64,000 bases of DNA from Allantophomopsis cytisporea (lineage: Eukaryota; Ascomycota; Leotiomycetes; Phacidiales; Phacidiaceae), in the NCBI GenBank assembly GCA_024752435.1, contig CP103027.1, forward strand, positions 124,001 through 188,000. Reading direction: 5' to 3'. The notes below the pieces were generated by a model. It saw only the letters and a list, made by a program, of their open reading frames with translations, did no database searches and was not told where the DNA came from. Below are positions 1 to 11,753 of the stretch, piece by piece. Made by a program: the position numbers and the translations under genes. How positions within the stretch are numbered: position 1 is the stretch's first letter; the number at the start of each line of letters is the position of its first letter.

Positions 1-1181
1 CTCATCCAGATGCCAAACAGAATTCTCCATTATTTCTGGGGATTTGACTTTCAGTCCCAGTCCGTCCATCTCATGCTGCATGCGCATCTGAACCACCCAC
101 ATAGACATAACCCTTGGGCAAGGCTCGACCACCATGTGGAGCCGAATTGCCTTTTCGTGGGTTAAATCCGTTCACGTCCTGATTGGTGGATATTCGTGGC
201 GCAAAGTGACGAACCTGAAATTTTGAACGAAGAAAAAAGGAAGAAATGAGAAACAGGGTGGGGTTGCGAGGGCGAGGGTGACAGGGGGAAGGGGGAAGGG
301 TAAAGTGACGGCTTACAACCCTTTCAATTCCCATCTCGACCGACAATCACGGCGATTCGGAGAGCGAGACGCCGACTTCATCTTTCGAACTTCACCTTGA
401 TGACTTGAGTTGATATTTAGTGTGTAGTAATCATCTGGAGGATCTGATATGGATGGGAGCATCATTGGTGCTTCATAAGCGCATTGATTACTATTCCGGC
501 TCCATGGAGTATCCACGTGAGTGCTGTTGAAGAAGATGACATTCACCATTTCAATTCACACTGACACTGAGATTGTCGTCATGACTCACATTCCGTCTAT
601 CTGTCGGTCAGGAACATTGATCAATGCTCGGAGGCTAGATAGAGGATGTATGTATCTAAGAGAACTAACGGCGACACAGCGGACGATAACACATCCTCGT
701 GGAAATGTTGCTACTCGAGTGATCGATCGGTCATAAGCATAACAGTGTATTCTACTTATGATTCTTCGCTATGAGAAGTTTGAACAAGGATCTGTCCATA
801 TCCATATCCATATTTAACTCTCTCTATACTCCCAGATAAATCAAACTTCAAAAGCAACCAGCGCCAAGCGTGGGATCATGCCTACTAGTCGTCACTGTTG
901 GATTCTAAAAAGGGTTAACGCTTTGTCCGCATTCGTCGCTCTCTGCCAAGTGAACGAACCCTCAAGAGAATCCAATGTTGTCTGGCGATTCATCTCGTAG
1001 CGAGCAAAAGTCTACCGAGACTTCCACAAAAAACCACAAGAAAAAAGCCACATCTTCAAAGACATAGCAAGCACGCTTCGTTGATATTTGAGATAAATAA
1101 ATTCGTAAAGAAAAAAATTAGAAAAAAAAGGACGACTCTGATGGAATTGAACCATCTTCATCTTCAACCCACGATTGCTCG
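1..1181. other. Gene-poor left edge, no confident gene
   Basis: No reading frame here can be assigned with confidence. On the minus strand two open stretches (71-346 and 313-549) overlap, and a pyrimidine-rich CAG acceptor-like site lies near 220, so the 5' part of a spliced gene running off the left edge is possible. A third minus frame is open from about 175 to position 1 with an ATG at 135. None of these joins in frame in a way I could defend, and none resembles a family I know. Confidence 0.3.
1140..1156 (-). other. tRNA T-arm-like hairpin next to tRNA-His
   Basis: Read on the minus strand this is a 5-bp stem closing a 7-nt TTCAATT loop, matching the tRNA T-arm/B-box pattern. It starts 25 nt after the end of the tRNA-His. 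I find no good D-arm or acceptor pairing for a complete second tRNA, so it is either a degenerate tRNA or a chance match. A run of A residues on the plus strand, so T on the tRNA strand, follows and could serve as a Pol III terminator. Confidence 0.35.
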
Positions 1182-1278
1182 TGGCGGTGCTGGGAATCGA
1201 ACCCAGATTGAAACGGGATTGAATGAAATGCTCGAAAGCAGACCACAACGTCACGTGCTACCATTACACCACACCACC
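1182..1278 (-). tRNA. tRNA-His (GTG) with a ~26-nt intron
   Basis: Minus-strand cloverleaf. The acceptor stem is GGTGGTG (1272-1278) pairing with CACCGCC, followed by discriminator A at 1182. The D-stem is GTGT/GCAC with a GG-containing loop. The anticodon GTG lies at 1244-1246 after T33. The T-arm is CTGGG TTCGATT CCCAG. The spacing only works if about 26 nt (near 1217-1242) are removed one base after the anticodon, the canonical intron site. Exonic length is about 71 nt. Weak point: the anticodon stem has a G-T pair and a T-T mismatch at its base. No G-1 is encoded, as expected for eukaryotic tRNA-His, where it is added after transcription. Confidence 0.7.
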
Positions 1279-1852
1279 GAAGTGATTGATCAGATAACTG
1301 ATTGTTGAAGATTCGCGGCTTATTTGAAACCATAATGATCGTTCATCAACATACTCATGATATATGCTCTTTCTCACATCATATCACTATCTGGGCCTAT
1401 TACTATCGAGTGAAATAATTATGCATTTTAATATATCTCGGAATTAGTTTGGAACTTTAAACTTTGCTTGTCATATTCTGATTGCTTCTGTCTGTTGTTA
1501 TTTCATCAATTACGGTGAGTTCGTTGCAATACCATTAATGACCTTTCCTTGAATTGTGATCGATTCTTAACAGAATAATAAATTCCGATCCACTGTCAAG
1601 CTGATATTCCAACAAAGTTAGCAAAGGCACCATAAATAATTCAAGAATTATAAACAGAGAAAAATTTAGAAGAAAACAACTAGAAACAACTGTTCCCGAC
1701 ACCAAACCCAATAATTGCTACTTAGATTACGGAGTATACCAGACCATATACCTCATGGTACCATCAGTATCATCTCCCACTATGAGTGGTGATACTTTCT
1801 TATCGCATACAACAACAAAACCACTCAACGCGCTCCGACGCGTCTTCCGACC
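1279..1852. other. Intergenic, AT-rich
   Basis: No gene seen. It holds the upstream region of the tRNA-His and of the plus-strand gene starting at 1853, and one copy of the 9-mer TACGGAGTA at 1728-1736. Confidence 0.6.
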
Positions 1853-3623
1853 ATGAGTTCACCAGAATCGATGTCTTTCCACACAGCACCCGCTACACCT
1901 ACAACGCCATCATCACATACTCTATCGCCATGTATAACAAATCTCTACCGATCCGCAAAGCAGCTCCCTTACGAACTCCGTAATCATGTATTGATCTACT
2001 TCGAAGAACAGCTGCGTAAGTCCTCAACAACCAGCCAACAAACTCAACTAACAATCCCCAGACGCCAATGCCCTCACACTCCTCACAAACCTCCTAATAG
2101 CGGGCTCTGAATCGAGTCCGGCATATGTTCCACCATCCCAACATATCTCCTTCATATCAACCCTCCTCGTCCATCCCATACATACTACTCGAGCAACCTC
2201 AGCCGACCGACTTGAAGTCTCCTCTCGAGCCTATATCTACCTACGCACCCTACTCTCAACAACTGGACCGCTGAACTCGGGTCTCAAAGAAGCATTCACC
2301 TTCACAACAACCTCCACACGAGGTACAAGACGCCATACCAAGCTTGAAAGAGACAACAGCCAAGAGGCGGACGAAGAGAACATAAATTCACCACTGGCAA
2401 CGACGGGTAGTACATACCACAACGCACAAGACTTCTGGCACTGTGTAGGTTGGGCGTTCAACTGCAGTGTGAACCATCCTGCTAGATGGAAGTTCTGGAA
2501 ACAGTGGTTGGAGTATATGCTCGATGTTGCGGACCGCGATTGGGAGGAGCGGGTGAAGAGGGATGAAGAAACTGTGCTAAAGGAGAGTGATAGTGGGAGC
2601 GATGAGGAAGTGTGTGATTCTAGAAGCGAGAGTATCTTCACGGGCTGGCTGAAGGGACATGGTGGACGAAGCGGGAATCTGAAGAGGATTGTGAAGAGTC
2701 TTTTTGCGGATGGGAGCGCAGATATGTTGAGGATGTTTCCTGAGGTATGGGAGAACGAGACGAGGGCGAGGAAGAGTGGGAGTGAGGTTGCAAATAGTAG
2801 GAAGAGGAAGAAAGTGAACATTGAGAAGGATAATTATGGAGATTACCTGGCAGATGAGGACATAGAAGATTTGGCGGATAGGAATTACGGTTCTTCATTC
2901 CATACTACGCAGAAATCCGTAAAAGGAGGTGAAGACTCAGAAGTGGGGCGGAGGGCAAAGCTCGGAGGCCCAGAAGCAATGCGCTTACGGCTTCGAGTTC
3001 TGGCGATGGTAAGTTGTCCACGCAGCAGGAGTCAACACAGCTAACCAGTGTAGCTATCACGAACATCTTTTTACATCCCAGATGACTTCATCTGCGTCAG
3101 CGAGTTATACGAACTCCTCGCAGATATCATCCGACCTTTACCCCTACCTATCTTCACACTGTTTACCTCCCCTGCTATCATTCCACACCTCGTGCCCGAA
3201 GCTGTCACCTCGTTATCTCAACTTCTCCTCCTTCAATTCATTCCCACGTCGATCCGCATCGCCCGCTCCACAGCTAGCGCAAGCCAATCACCCACTGATG
3301 AGGATAAAGTCGACCTCATGGTCTTGTTTTCATATCTACCTGCAGCTGCGACCACCACATCAGTGGAGGATAATGCAAAGGTCAGCTTGTTAATAGAGAC
3401 TCTGCTAAGGGTATATTTATTGGTAGATCGAGGTATAAGTGCAATAGAACAATTAAAGGAGGGTGTAGAGAAGGGGATTCAAGCGAGGGAGAAGAAAGTC
3501 ATTGATAGGAGGAGGAAGGTTGGGAAAACGGAGGATATGGAATGGTTGAATAGTAGTTCACGGCGGTTGAGGCATCTGGTTGCGGTGGTGGAGAAGAGGG
3601 TTGTGAGGCTTTTGGCCAGTTGA
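1853..3623 (+). CDS. Conserved-looking protein of unknown function, probably nuclear
   Basis: Three exons (1853-2015, 2062-3008, 3054-3623) join in frame to give 559 aa. Donors are GTAAGT-like and acceptors CAG and TAG. The start at 1853 is the first ATG from which exon 1 reads through to the donor. The N-terminal half is helix-like, with a Trp-rich block around residues 195-215 (WKFWKQWLEYMLDVADRDW). An acidic Ser/Asp/Glu patch follows at about 229-238, then a basic cluster RKRKK at 301-305 that could be a nuclear localisation signal. The C-terminal third is hydrophobic and Leu-rich, with a charged tail. I do not recognise a named domain. The splice logic and sustained coding character make it a real gene; a nuclear role is inferred only from the basic cluster. 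Confidence 0.8.
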
Positions 3624-3894
3624 ATGCAAAACGTTAAATTGCAAAGTTGTGTACAGCAATGTGTATTGATACGAAGACTTTGAGATGGGTCTCGATCAGG
3701 GTCACTCGATATCGGTAGCGTGCAGGACAAGTAATATACGGAGTCTTTGGTTTTAGGGCTCGGAGATACAGTAAGATCTCATGCCAAATAATTCTGTTGG
3801 GTATTTTGTTAACGCCTATTGATGTTGGTAAAAGAACAGCGAACACTCATCAACCAACAGCTACCAATACTCACTCGACCAGAAACGATTATAT

Positions 3895-5603
3895 TTAGCA
3901 GTTAAACGTGGGTCTCTTCCACCACTTATCCGACCCTAATACTGCGCCCTCCATTCTCGCTTTCTCTGCCCAAAACACCGCAGCATGACGCCTAAATATC
4001 TCTTCAACCGTACACCCTAAGAAAGTGCTCTGCGCCTTCTCTGCATCCATCTCACCACTTTTTACCCAGCTTACCGCCCGCACAAACCCTAGCGCGAGGC
4101 CTTCATCCCCACCACTATGCCCATTGCCGACTTGCGGCGTGTCATACACTGTTTGCTTTCCGGAACGGAAGTCCGTTACCTGGACGGTAGCCGAATCGTA
4201 TGCAATCTCACCTGTAGTGCCCCAGATGCGCCCACGGCGAGCACCGATGGCATCCGTGAGGGCGACCATGTGGAATTGTGCTGTCTTTACGGCGCGAGGG
4301 TTGAGCGTGGATCCTCCATTTTGGTTGTATGGGGAGGATGGCAGTGGATCATCGTCCCATTCCATTGTGACAATCTGATCATCACAACGTCGTTATCGCT
4401 CTCCCACACACAGCGTCCAAACCAGTTTCTTTTGCTAACTTCCTCTGCCGGCGTGTTCTCGTTGTAATCCTCGCCCAGAACCTCAAGCAATCGCTTCGCA
4501 GCGTGCGCTTTTCCCTTTGTCTGGAGAATGTCCTCAATATCAGGCAGTATGTTGTTGACTGGTCTCTGAATATGACCCTTTTCCAGCCGCTGGTGCAAAT
4601 ACAGACGTTTGGCGCTATGCAAGCACGTCGGCTCAATGGGGCAGGAAAGGCAGTTTGTTGCGGAGCCGGCAGATGGCGGTTTGCGAGTGTTTCGGAAGAA
4701 GTGCAGGCGACCCGAGAACGAAACCCTCGAGGGAAGGTGCGCCGAATCGTTGTTCGAAGACGTGGAAGTGGGCGAGCAGAGAAGCCACAATAGGAGGTCG
4801 ATGTCATGGCAGGATTTGGTGAGGAGCGAGGGCGCGCTTGTAGATTCTTGGCGCCAGCTTCCCCTGAGGTATCTTGATGAGCATCTTTACGGAAGAAGGG
4901 ATCAATGGATGAATAAATCTCAGGACTTTACATACCGCACGTAAGCATGTCCAAAATGCCACCACCCCACTGACTCCATATGCTCTATGCTGATTACGTC
5001 CCCGATAATCCGCTCCTCCACTAGCAACTTTCGCAGCAGCATAAAAAAATGGCTATAACGCAGCACATAGCCGGCCATAAAAACAGTCTTGCTTTGCAGC
5101 GCATCTCAGCTCAGCTCAAGTGCGGAGTGCATCTCGAGCGCGTCCTCAAGTTGCGTAGTAAGGGGCTTCTCGCACATGATATGCAACCCTAGCGGTGCAA
5201 GACTCTTGATTCCCGCCGCATGTAACTTGTCGAGTACGCAGACAAACACGCCATCGATTCCGGGATCAACTACTGTCTCGCCTCTCCGCACTCTTTCCCT
5301 CCTATCAACCTCGTACTTGATGTAGTCTTCCCAGCTCTCGAACGCTTCGCCTTCCCGAGGTCCGTCCCGCCTATCGGGCCCCCTAATATACGCAGCCCCG
5401 AAGGATTGGCGTTTACACGGCTGCAGATCTACGACGGCTGCGACGATCCCCTCGCCAGACGCACTGATCGGCTTGGCATAGGCGTGACCACGATAGCCTG
5501 CGCCAATGACCATGATCAAGGGACGAACCTTTCCAAGTGGCTTTTGGGAGCTTGGGATGAGAACGATGATGTCGCACCATCTGGTACCTGCGGGGGTTTT
5601 CAT
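3895..5603 (-). pseudogene. Gfo/Idh/MocA-family oxidoreductase with a stop and a frameshift
   Basis: Family evidence is strong: an N-terminal Rossmann motif (VIGAGYRG), the hallmark CEKPL near 5155-5170, the block VLRYS and a Cys-containing segment typical of fungal members. One intron at 4864-4935 (GTATG donor, CAG acceptor) joins the halves in frame. Two lesions are visible. A TGA at 5106-5108 lies between the CEKPL exon and the in-frame block that follows. Near 4385-4389 the frame shifts by one base: the conserved segment after WESDNDV continues only in another frame, as EWDDDPLPSSPYNQNGG. The remainder is open to the stop at 3895-3897. Intact members are NAD(P)-dependent sugar- or polyol-type dehydrogenases; this copy is probably non-functional unless both lesions are assembly errors. 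The true N-terminus is uncertain; ATG 5603 gives an unusual 30-residue leader before the Rossmann fold. Confidence 0.75.
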
Positions 5604-7032
5604 ATTGGATCAAGGAAGGAGTTAAGCATATGACTCGAGTAGAATTGTTCAAGTTCAAGCTGTACTTGGCTCTTGAAAAGGCTGAAATCGAGATATTACT
5701 TGACACCGAGATGTGCTTTATATATCCGGATGGTTAATTCAGTCAGATCATGAACCTCATCAGCTTACAGGACCAGCACGCACCATCACAAACCTCATTG
5801 ATGTGTTCATCACGCAATCCGAGTACATAGCTTTACACAACAACTCAACCACTGCGCCTTTGTTCAATCCATAGATGGGAAAGGTACATTATGTAAGTCA
5901 GCTGCATTGAATTGGCTAAGCCGTATGAATAGACAACCTAGGTATATACCCTAGATATCTAGGTATTGGCAAAGCCCTTGAATTTTAAGGAGCACCATGT
6001 GTACATGGTTACATTGTATAAAAGTATATCAATATTGATGGTAATGGGCCCACTCAAACAGCGGATCAGCGCAGTTGAAATCGTGCTGTCGATACAAAGG
6101 AAGGTGAGGTTTTATTCCTGGTGGGATATCTTCTCGGTGGGATTTCATTCTCTCCTATAAACTCCCCTTGCTGACAACATGCTACAGAATGCATGACACA
6201 GAACTCATGAGCACATCATTCACGATAACTCGAATTAAGAATCACGACGTCCTTACTTATCGCTGGTAATAAAGGTCTTTCGTACACATCAATCACCAAG
6301 GTACAATGCACAAATCAAGCTTTGTAGCTAATAGTCTTACCTGGTTAGATATGGCAAGCGTAACCGAACGAAATGTCGCAGATTTTCATGATTGCACGTC
6401 ATAAAGCGAAAGAATAAGCGTTTGCAAAGGATTGGTAAAGTACCATGTAAGTACACACGTACAAATATGTGCATAGAGCGTATTGATATGACTTAATTAA
6501 AATTTAAGTCTATTATAGTATAAATTCTTAGGTTGCTAATTGTATGGCTTAGCCAATACAATGTAGTCAATACATATAATTTACATGTCAAGTGAAACTT
6601 TGAAGATCTATTTCTTATTTCGTTTGTTTCCGATTTTCTTCCAAGTTCACCTATATACAAATCTACAAATCCGAAAGATCCTGCAGCTATCTTAGAGAAT
6701 AGTATGATCTTGATACCCCGTGCCTGAATTGACCGAGGGTTGACATTGTGCATTGACGTTACCTAATCACTACTACGGTACCATACGATATGTTTCTTGC
6801 AGAACATGTCCTGGCATATACCAGGTTCATTGAAAGATTATCGTATGCAAGATGTGAGTTACAGGACGACCCTTACTACGGAGTATTTCTTCTAACCATA
6901 CCGGTGCGTTCTTCCTTCGTTTCTTACTCTTCCTACTTTCCCTCCATTCCTATCCTCAAGAGTTCGATCGCATAGGCATTAACGTTCCTACAAAATTTCT
7001 GGCTTACTCTCCCCACCCCTGTCCCTCCCGCC
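5604..7032. other. Intergenic, AT-rich
   Basis: No gene seen on either strand. At 5936-5965 there is a cluster of CTAGGTA-type words, two of them palindromic. TACGGAGTA occurs at 6877-6885, about 150 bases before the transporter start. Confidence 0.6.
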
Positions 7033-7876
7033 ATGGCAGATGCAGCCAATCAGATGGAGGTTCTTCCATCATCGGTGTCACCAGCATCTAATTCCCAGAC
7101 TGTCAGTGGTGAAGAAGCCGGTACGCTTGAGCGACGTAGAGGTTGGATGTATAGAGATTGGAAAGTAGGCTCCGTTCGAATACCATGGTACGCGTCGCCG
7201 CCCGTACAGGTCGGTATTGTTGCATTTGTTTGCTTCCTCTGCCCGGGTATGTTCAACGCCTTAATTGGTGTAGGTGGTAGTGGGCAAATAACCCATCATG
7301 TGGCCGATAATGCAAATACCGCGCTTTATTCCACTTTCGCGGTCTGTAGCTTCTTTGCAGGCAGTTTCATTAATGTGTTGGGTATCAAGGTAGCGGTTTC
7401 TCTTGGTGCGTTGGGATACAGTGTTTATATGGCGGCTTTCCTATGCTATTGCTACACCGCGAACTCCGGCTTCACTGTCTTTGCGCGAGCATTGCTGGGA
7501 TTCTCTGCTGCTCTATCGTGGACGGCAGAAGGCACAATGTTGATGTCGTATCCTTCTGAGGAATCCAAGGGTAAATACATCAGTGGGCTCTGGATGATTT
7601 TCAACTTAGGGTCTGTCACCGGAAGTTTGGTAAGAGCCACACCTTTCATATATGACCAGTGTTCGCTTCTGATTTTAACAGATACCTCTTGGTCAAAATA
7701 TCATTGTCGAAGAAAACAGAACGGTCACAAACGGTACTTATATTGGCTTCTTGGCCCTCACGGTACTTGGAATTATCCTCGCATGGGGTTTAGTCGACGC
7801 AAAAAGTGTGGTTCAAGAGGATGGCTCAGGTATGATTTTGATGAAGAAGCCATCTTGGCAGATAGAATCTCGATAA
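7033..7876 (+). pseudogene. Truncated UNC-93-like major facilitator transporter
   Basis: Two exons (7033-7629, 7682-7876) give 263 aa. The intron has a GTAAGA donor and a CAG acceptor, in phase 0. The protein has a short polar N-terminus, then about six hydrophobic segments. The blocks AEGTMLMSYPSEESKGKYIS and LWMIFNLGS are characteristic of fungal UNC-93/DUF895 MFS proteins, and ILMKKPSW near the end is the usual central-loop motif. Family members continue from that motif for roughly 180-200 residues with six more membrane spans. Here a TAA follows within a few residues and no remnant of the second half was found downstream. A half transporter is unlikely to work, so I call it a truncated gene or pseudogene; an unseen downstream exon remains possible. 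Confidence 0.65.
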
Positions 7877-8760
7877 TCTCACCGAAAGAATGAAGAATAT
7901 TCTCAACAGCTGTCAACACTGGCCTGGCCTGTCCATATGAAACCATTACGAAACGACAGATACCAGATTCCAGCAAGCTAAACTTATGCAATCCCAGAGA
8001 TCTGAGCGACATGAGAATGAGGAATCAGTTACGACTTGGCCTTGGAGAAAAGCCATGGACTGTGACGAACATAGATGTTGAATGCAACTGTTATCTATAG
8101 AGTTAAGATCTCGAGCTTCTGTCCTTTCAATGCTCTCAGCCTCCAGAGTACTTTTTGTCAGCACTCTTCAAACTTTAGATCTTCTTTTCGTCCTATCAAG
8201 TATCAAGATCACTTTGTCACTACAAAGTTTCGTCAACAAGATATGCCACCCCATGGAAACTTAGAAAACCACTGTCGTCGCAAATCTCCACATCATCGCA
8301 ACAAGATTACAATCAAACAACTACCAGCAAACCTTCGGGAGCCCAGATCATGGTTGAATAAAGTTGTCGTGGTATTTTACCATTTCCCACATCAGAAGCT
8401 CTGGGTGCACAAATTGATTTCCAAACTGGTTACATCACTTGAGTTAGGAGACAGCTATAAAACGCAGTCTGAAATGTTATAGAAGAAGTCAAATCAATAG
8501 TATGCGGTATTAAATTTCAAGATAACCACGTGTGACAGTGTGCAAGGACGTTGTGGTTAGAATAAATGAGAGCAATACGAAGAGTGAGCAGAATCGGTAT
8601 CATGGTTTTATTTTTTTATGTCGCTATTTGATACAACTATACAGCTTGGCCCACCAAAATGTCAAGTAAATGACACGCTATGCTATGATACGCCTTTTGA
8701 ACAATGAATGCACTGAACACTTGCAATTTCCTACAGCCAAAAGCCAGCAATTCTTATGCA
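7877..8760. other. Intergenic between truncated transporter and MLH1
   Basis: No gene seen. A plus-strand open frame at 8075-8482 has no recognisable features and a biased composition, and I do not accept it. Both flanking genes end here, so the segment should hold their 3' ends. Confidence 0.5.
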
Positions 8761-11022
8761 TCAACACCTCTCAAAAACCCTATATAACCCCTTCAAATTC
8801 GCAACCTCAAGCACAGCCCCTTTAGTCAACGTCTTCGTAGCAACCAACCTCGCTGCAAACGCGGGAAAAAACACAAACTCAACTGCTCTCCTAATCTCCG
8901 CTCTCCGCCTCTTAACACTCTCATCGCACACATCGATCTGACCCGGGCCAGGCGAAGGTGGCAACTGTTCAGGGACGTAGAAATCAGCGAGTTCGCACAG
9001 AAACGTATGGAAGCATTCCTTCTCAGCGCTCCAGTCGACATATGGCCCAAGACGAAGCAAGAAGCGCGGAAGTTTAGCAAGGGAGGGTGTGTAGCCCTTC
9101 ATAAGTAGCGGAATGCTGAGTAGCTCGCCGGCTGGAGACACTTCGAGCGCAAAGTATTCAGCCAGCATCTCGCGGCGCTCGATGAGGCGTGCAGAAACAA
9201 GGCTGACAACTTCGTCACTGTCAAAGTCTGCGCGCTCGACAGAGCTCATCTGGCTTTTTTCTAATTCTGCGGCTTGGTGAAGCAAGCTTGTCAGTGAGAG
9301 AGGCGGGTTGAATTGGATACTGCCAAAGTTCCCGAAGTCGGTAAGGCCTACTTGGTAGAAATATTCTCGGCTTAAGAAGCCGTAGTCTACGAGGTATAGC
9401 TTCACACCACCTTGAATAGCTGCGAGGCGACGTCGCTCATCCACGATGCCTACGAAGGTGTGTCCGGCGATGACTTCCGTAAGTTCGTTGTGCATTTCAT
9501 CGCGTACGGCTGAGCGAAGCTCTTTGACTGTCGCTAACCGGCAGGTCATTGCTTCGCGGTCTGTGTACGTGTATTCGTCTTCTGGTGGCATCTCGGCTTC
9601 GGGATCACCTTCTTTTGTCGTGCTTTGCGGTAGCATGCTTGTAATTTTACGCAGCTTCGAATCTGTACGTACAAGGTTGTTTTCGTAAGGTTTGGGTGTT
9701 GATTTAGTGTTCGGTGTTGGTGCGGTACCCCGTGTATCACCCGATGCTGTGGCTATTGGAATATTTGCACCTGGAAGCAGCGTTTGCGTAGTGAATGTGC
9801 GACTAGTGTCGACCTTTGCGAGCTTGACTCGGATATCTGTACATATCTGCTCAATGATCTCGTCTTCGTTGAGGAAGTTCACCTCGCGCTTTGTTGGATG
9901 AACGTTGACATCAACCCGGGCGGGATCGATTTCAAGACTGATGTAGGTGAATGGATGGCCGCCTTTCGGCAAAAACGTCGAATATGTTTGTTCGATAGCT
10001 TTGCGGATATTAGAGGATTCAACTGCCCGATGGTTAATGAACAGCAACAGTGTGGTTTTCTTGACGCTATAATTGGCATTACTTGTCCACCCTTGTGCCT
10101 TGAAGCCATATCTTTGGCTTTCAGACTCGACCTCAACTAATTCGTTCGCAATACTTGTGCCATGTATCTGTCGAATCCGATCCACTGTAGAAAGGTTTGC
10201 TTGTGTGGATACACTTGCACCTGAGTCTCCGTGCTTCTTACAGCTGAAAGCCACACCAGTGCAATGTATTGCATATCTCCCTACGACATCAACAATCTTA
10301 GCATACTCATCCGAGTGAGACCTGAATGCACGTCTTCGTGTTGGAACATTGTAAAACAGATCCTCAACTGTTATTTGAGTGCCTGGTCTGCCGGCAGTTG
10401 GCTTAGGATCCTCGGATTGTCCGGGCTTTGCAGGTACAAGCTTCCCATCAGAATAGAACGCTTTCCATGCACACTCCGAATTCTTTGTCTTTGTCGTTAC
10501 TGAAAGATGGGCGATATGACTTATACTGGCAAGTGCTTCTCCACGAAATCCATATGTTCCAATAGAAGTCAGGTCCTCAAACGCTTTGAGCTTAGAAGTA
10601 GTGAAACGTTCACACAAAATTGAAAGATCTTCCTTCTGTCAAAGGATCAGCCCTGTATGGTCAGCTATTTTTTTTTGGTGATCACTTACCTCAATTCCAT
10701 GACCGTTGTCTGTAATTTGTAGAAGCTTTAGGCCGCCATCCTTGACTAAGATTTCCAGAGAAGTTGAACCGGCGTCCACAGCATTTTCGATGAGCTCCTT
10801 TAAAGCGTGAAATGGTGATACTATGATTTCTCCTGCGGCAATCTTATTGACGACATCCATGTCTAATGCCTAATAGTGTCAGTCTGAGTACTGTGATGCT
10901 CTTGCCACCCGACATACTTTGATTCTACGCGGAGCCGTCAGAGGAATTGCATCTCCATCAGCCTTCCTCTTCGTGCCCCTTGGACCCTCAAAATCAATAT
11001 CCACATCCATATTGTCCACCAT
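8761..11022 (-). CDS. MLH1: DNA mismatch repair protein Mlh1 (MutL homologue)
   Basis: Three exons (10918-11022, 10690-10869, 8761-10635) give 719 aa; both introns are about 50 nt and phase 0. The N-terminal GHKL ATPase motifs are all present: IENAVDAGS with the catalytic-type Glu near residue 63, TDNGHGIE, and YGFRGEALASIS. The transducer domain follows, with the conserved HPTKREVNFLNED. The protein ends in FERC, the invariant C-terminus of Mlh1, which separates it from Pms1/Mlh3. It pairs with Pms1 in the nucleus as MutLalpha, acting after MutS mismatch recognition, and also functions in meiotic crossing over. Residues 1-35 carry the basic stretch GTKRKAD before the ATPase fold. The start at 11022 is the first ATG of an exon that splices cleanly. 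Divergent from the GT2-like gene at 11754. Confidence 0.95.
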
Positions 11023-11753
11023 GGCGAAACAACCTTCGCGATCTCATTCAGGTATTCGCGCAAGATGATGATGATTGTCTGGCGTTGATCGTGTCCAGCC
11101 TGTTAAACGACAACTCCGAAAATCAAACAACAAGATAAAGATCACTACAGGGACAAACGCTCATCGAAACACAGACAATGAACCGATCCGAAGCATGTAA
11201 ATCTCCGTTCGGATTATATACAAATGGATGATGGAGTTTTCTGTTCTCGCTCAAAAAACGCGAGGTTACCACGTAGTCACATGATGCAGTTTAGACAATC
11301 ACTGTAAGGTACTGGCCCATCAAAGCAAGGATGAGTTAATGTTTGAGTTTGGGGGTTTGAGTTGTAGCTCATCACCGTGCTCACCCAAGTGCAGCACCAA
11401 AAAATTGCGGAGAAGCCAAGAACAGACAGCCGCTGGGACCCTTCCGAAGTTAGAGGTCCACCCACTCAACTACCCTCACGACGCTCCCTTGCTTATGCCG
11501 GGATAAATCCGCATTGCACGCGAAGCTATCTTGGTATGTAATGAAAGTAGAGGCAACATATGCCAAATGCTTACCACCATAACTCATCCAGATAATTCCT
11601 GAAACGACCGCTGGAATATCTCCCCTCACCATCGCTTCAGCTCGACGATAATAGACATTCACGAAAGAGCCGTGAAGGGCATAACGTCTACGAAACCCAC
11701 ATGCGATAGATCTGGCCCACGAGCGCTGTAGAGCGCAAGACGAATAAAGCAAC
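11023..11753. promoter_or_regulatory. Divergent intergenic region MLH1 / GT2-like gene
   Basis: About 730 bases separate the two oppositely oriented start codons, so promoters and 5' UTRs of both genes must lie here. No gene seen. A minus-strand open frame at 11450-11755 has no recognisable features. I could not place a TATA or CCAAT element with confidence. Confidence 0.5.

Noticed and set aside
2237..2821. 194-codon minus frame inside the unknown gene at 1853-3623
   Set aside because: Very Ser/Leu/Phe-rich complement of an acidic sense sequence; the sense exons splice coherently.
8075..8482. Plus frame of 135 codons after the truncated transporter, as its missing half
   Set aside because: Translation shows no membrane segments or family motifs expected of the UNC-93 C-terminal half.
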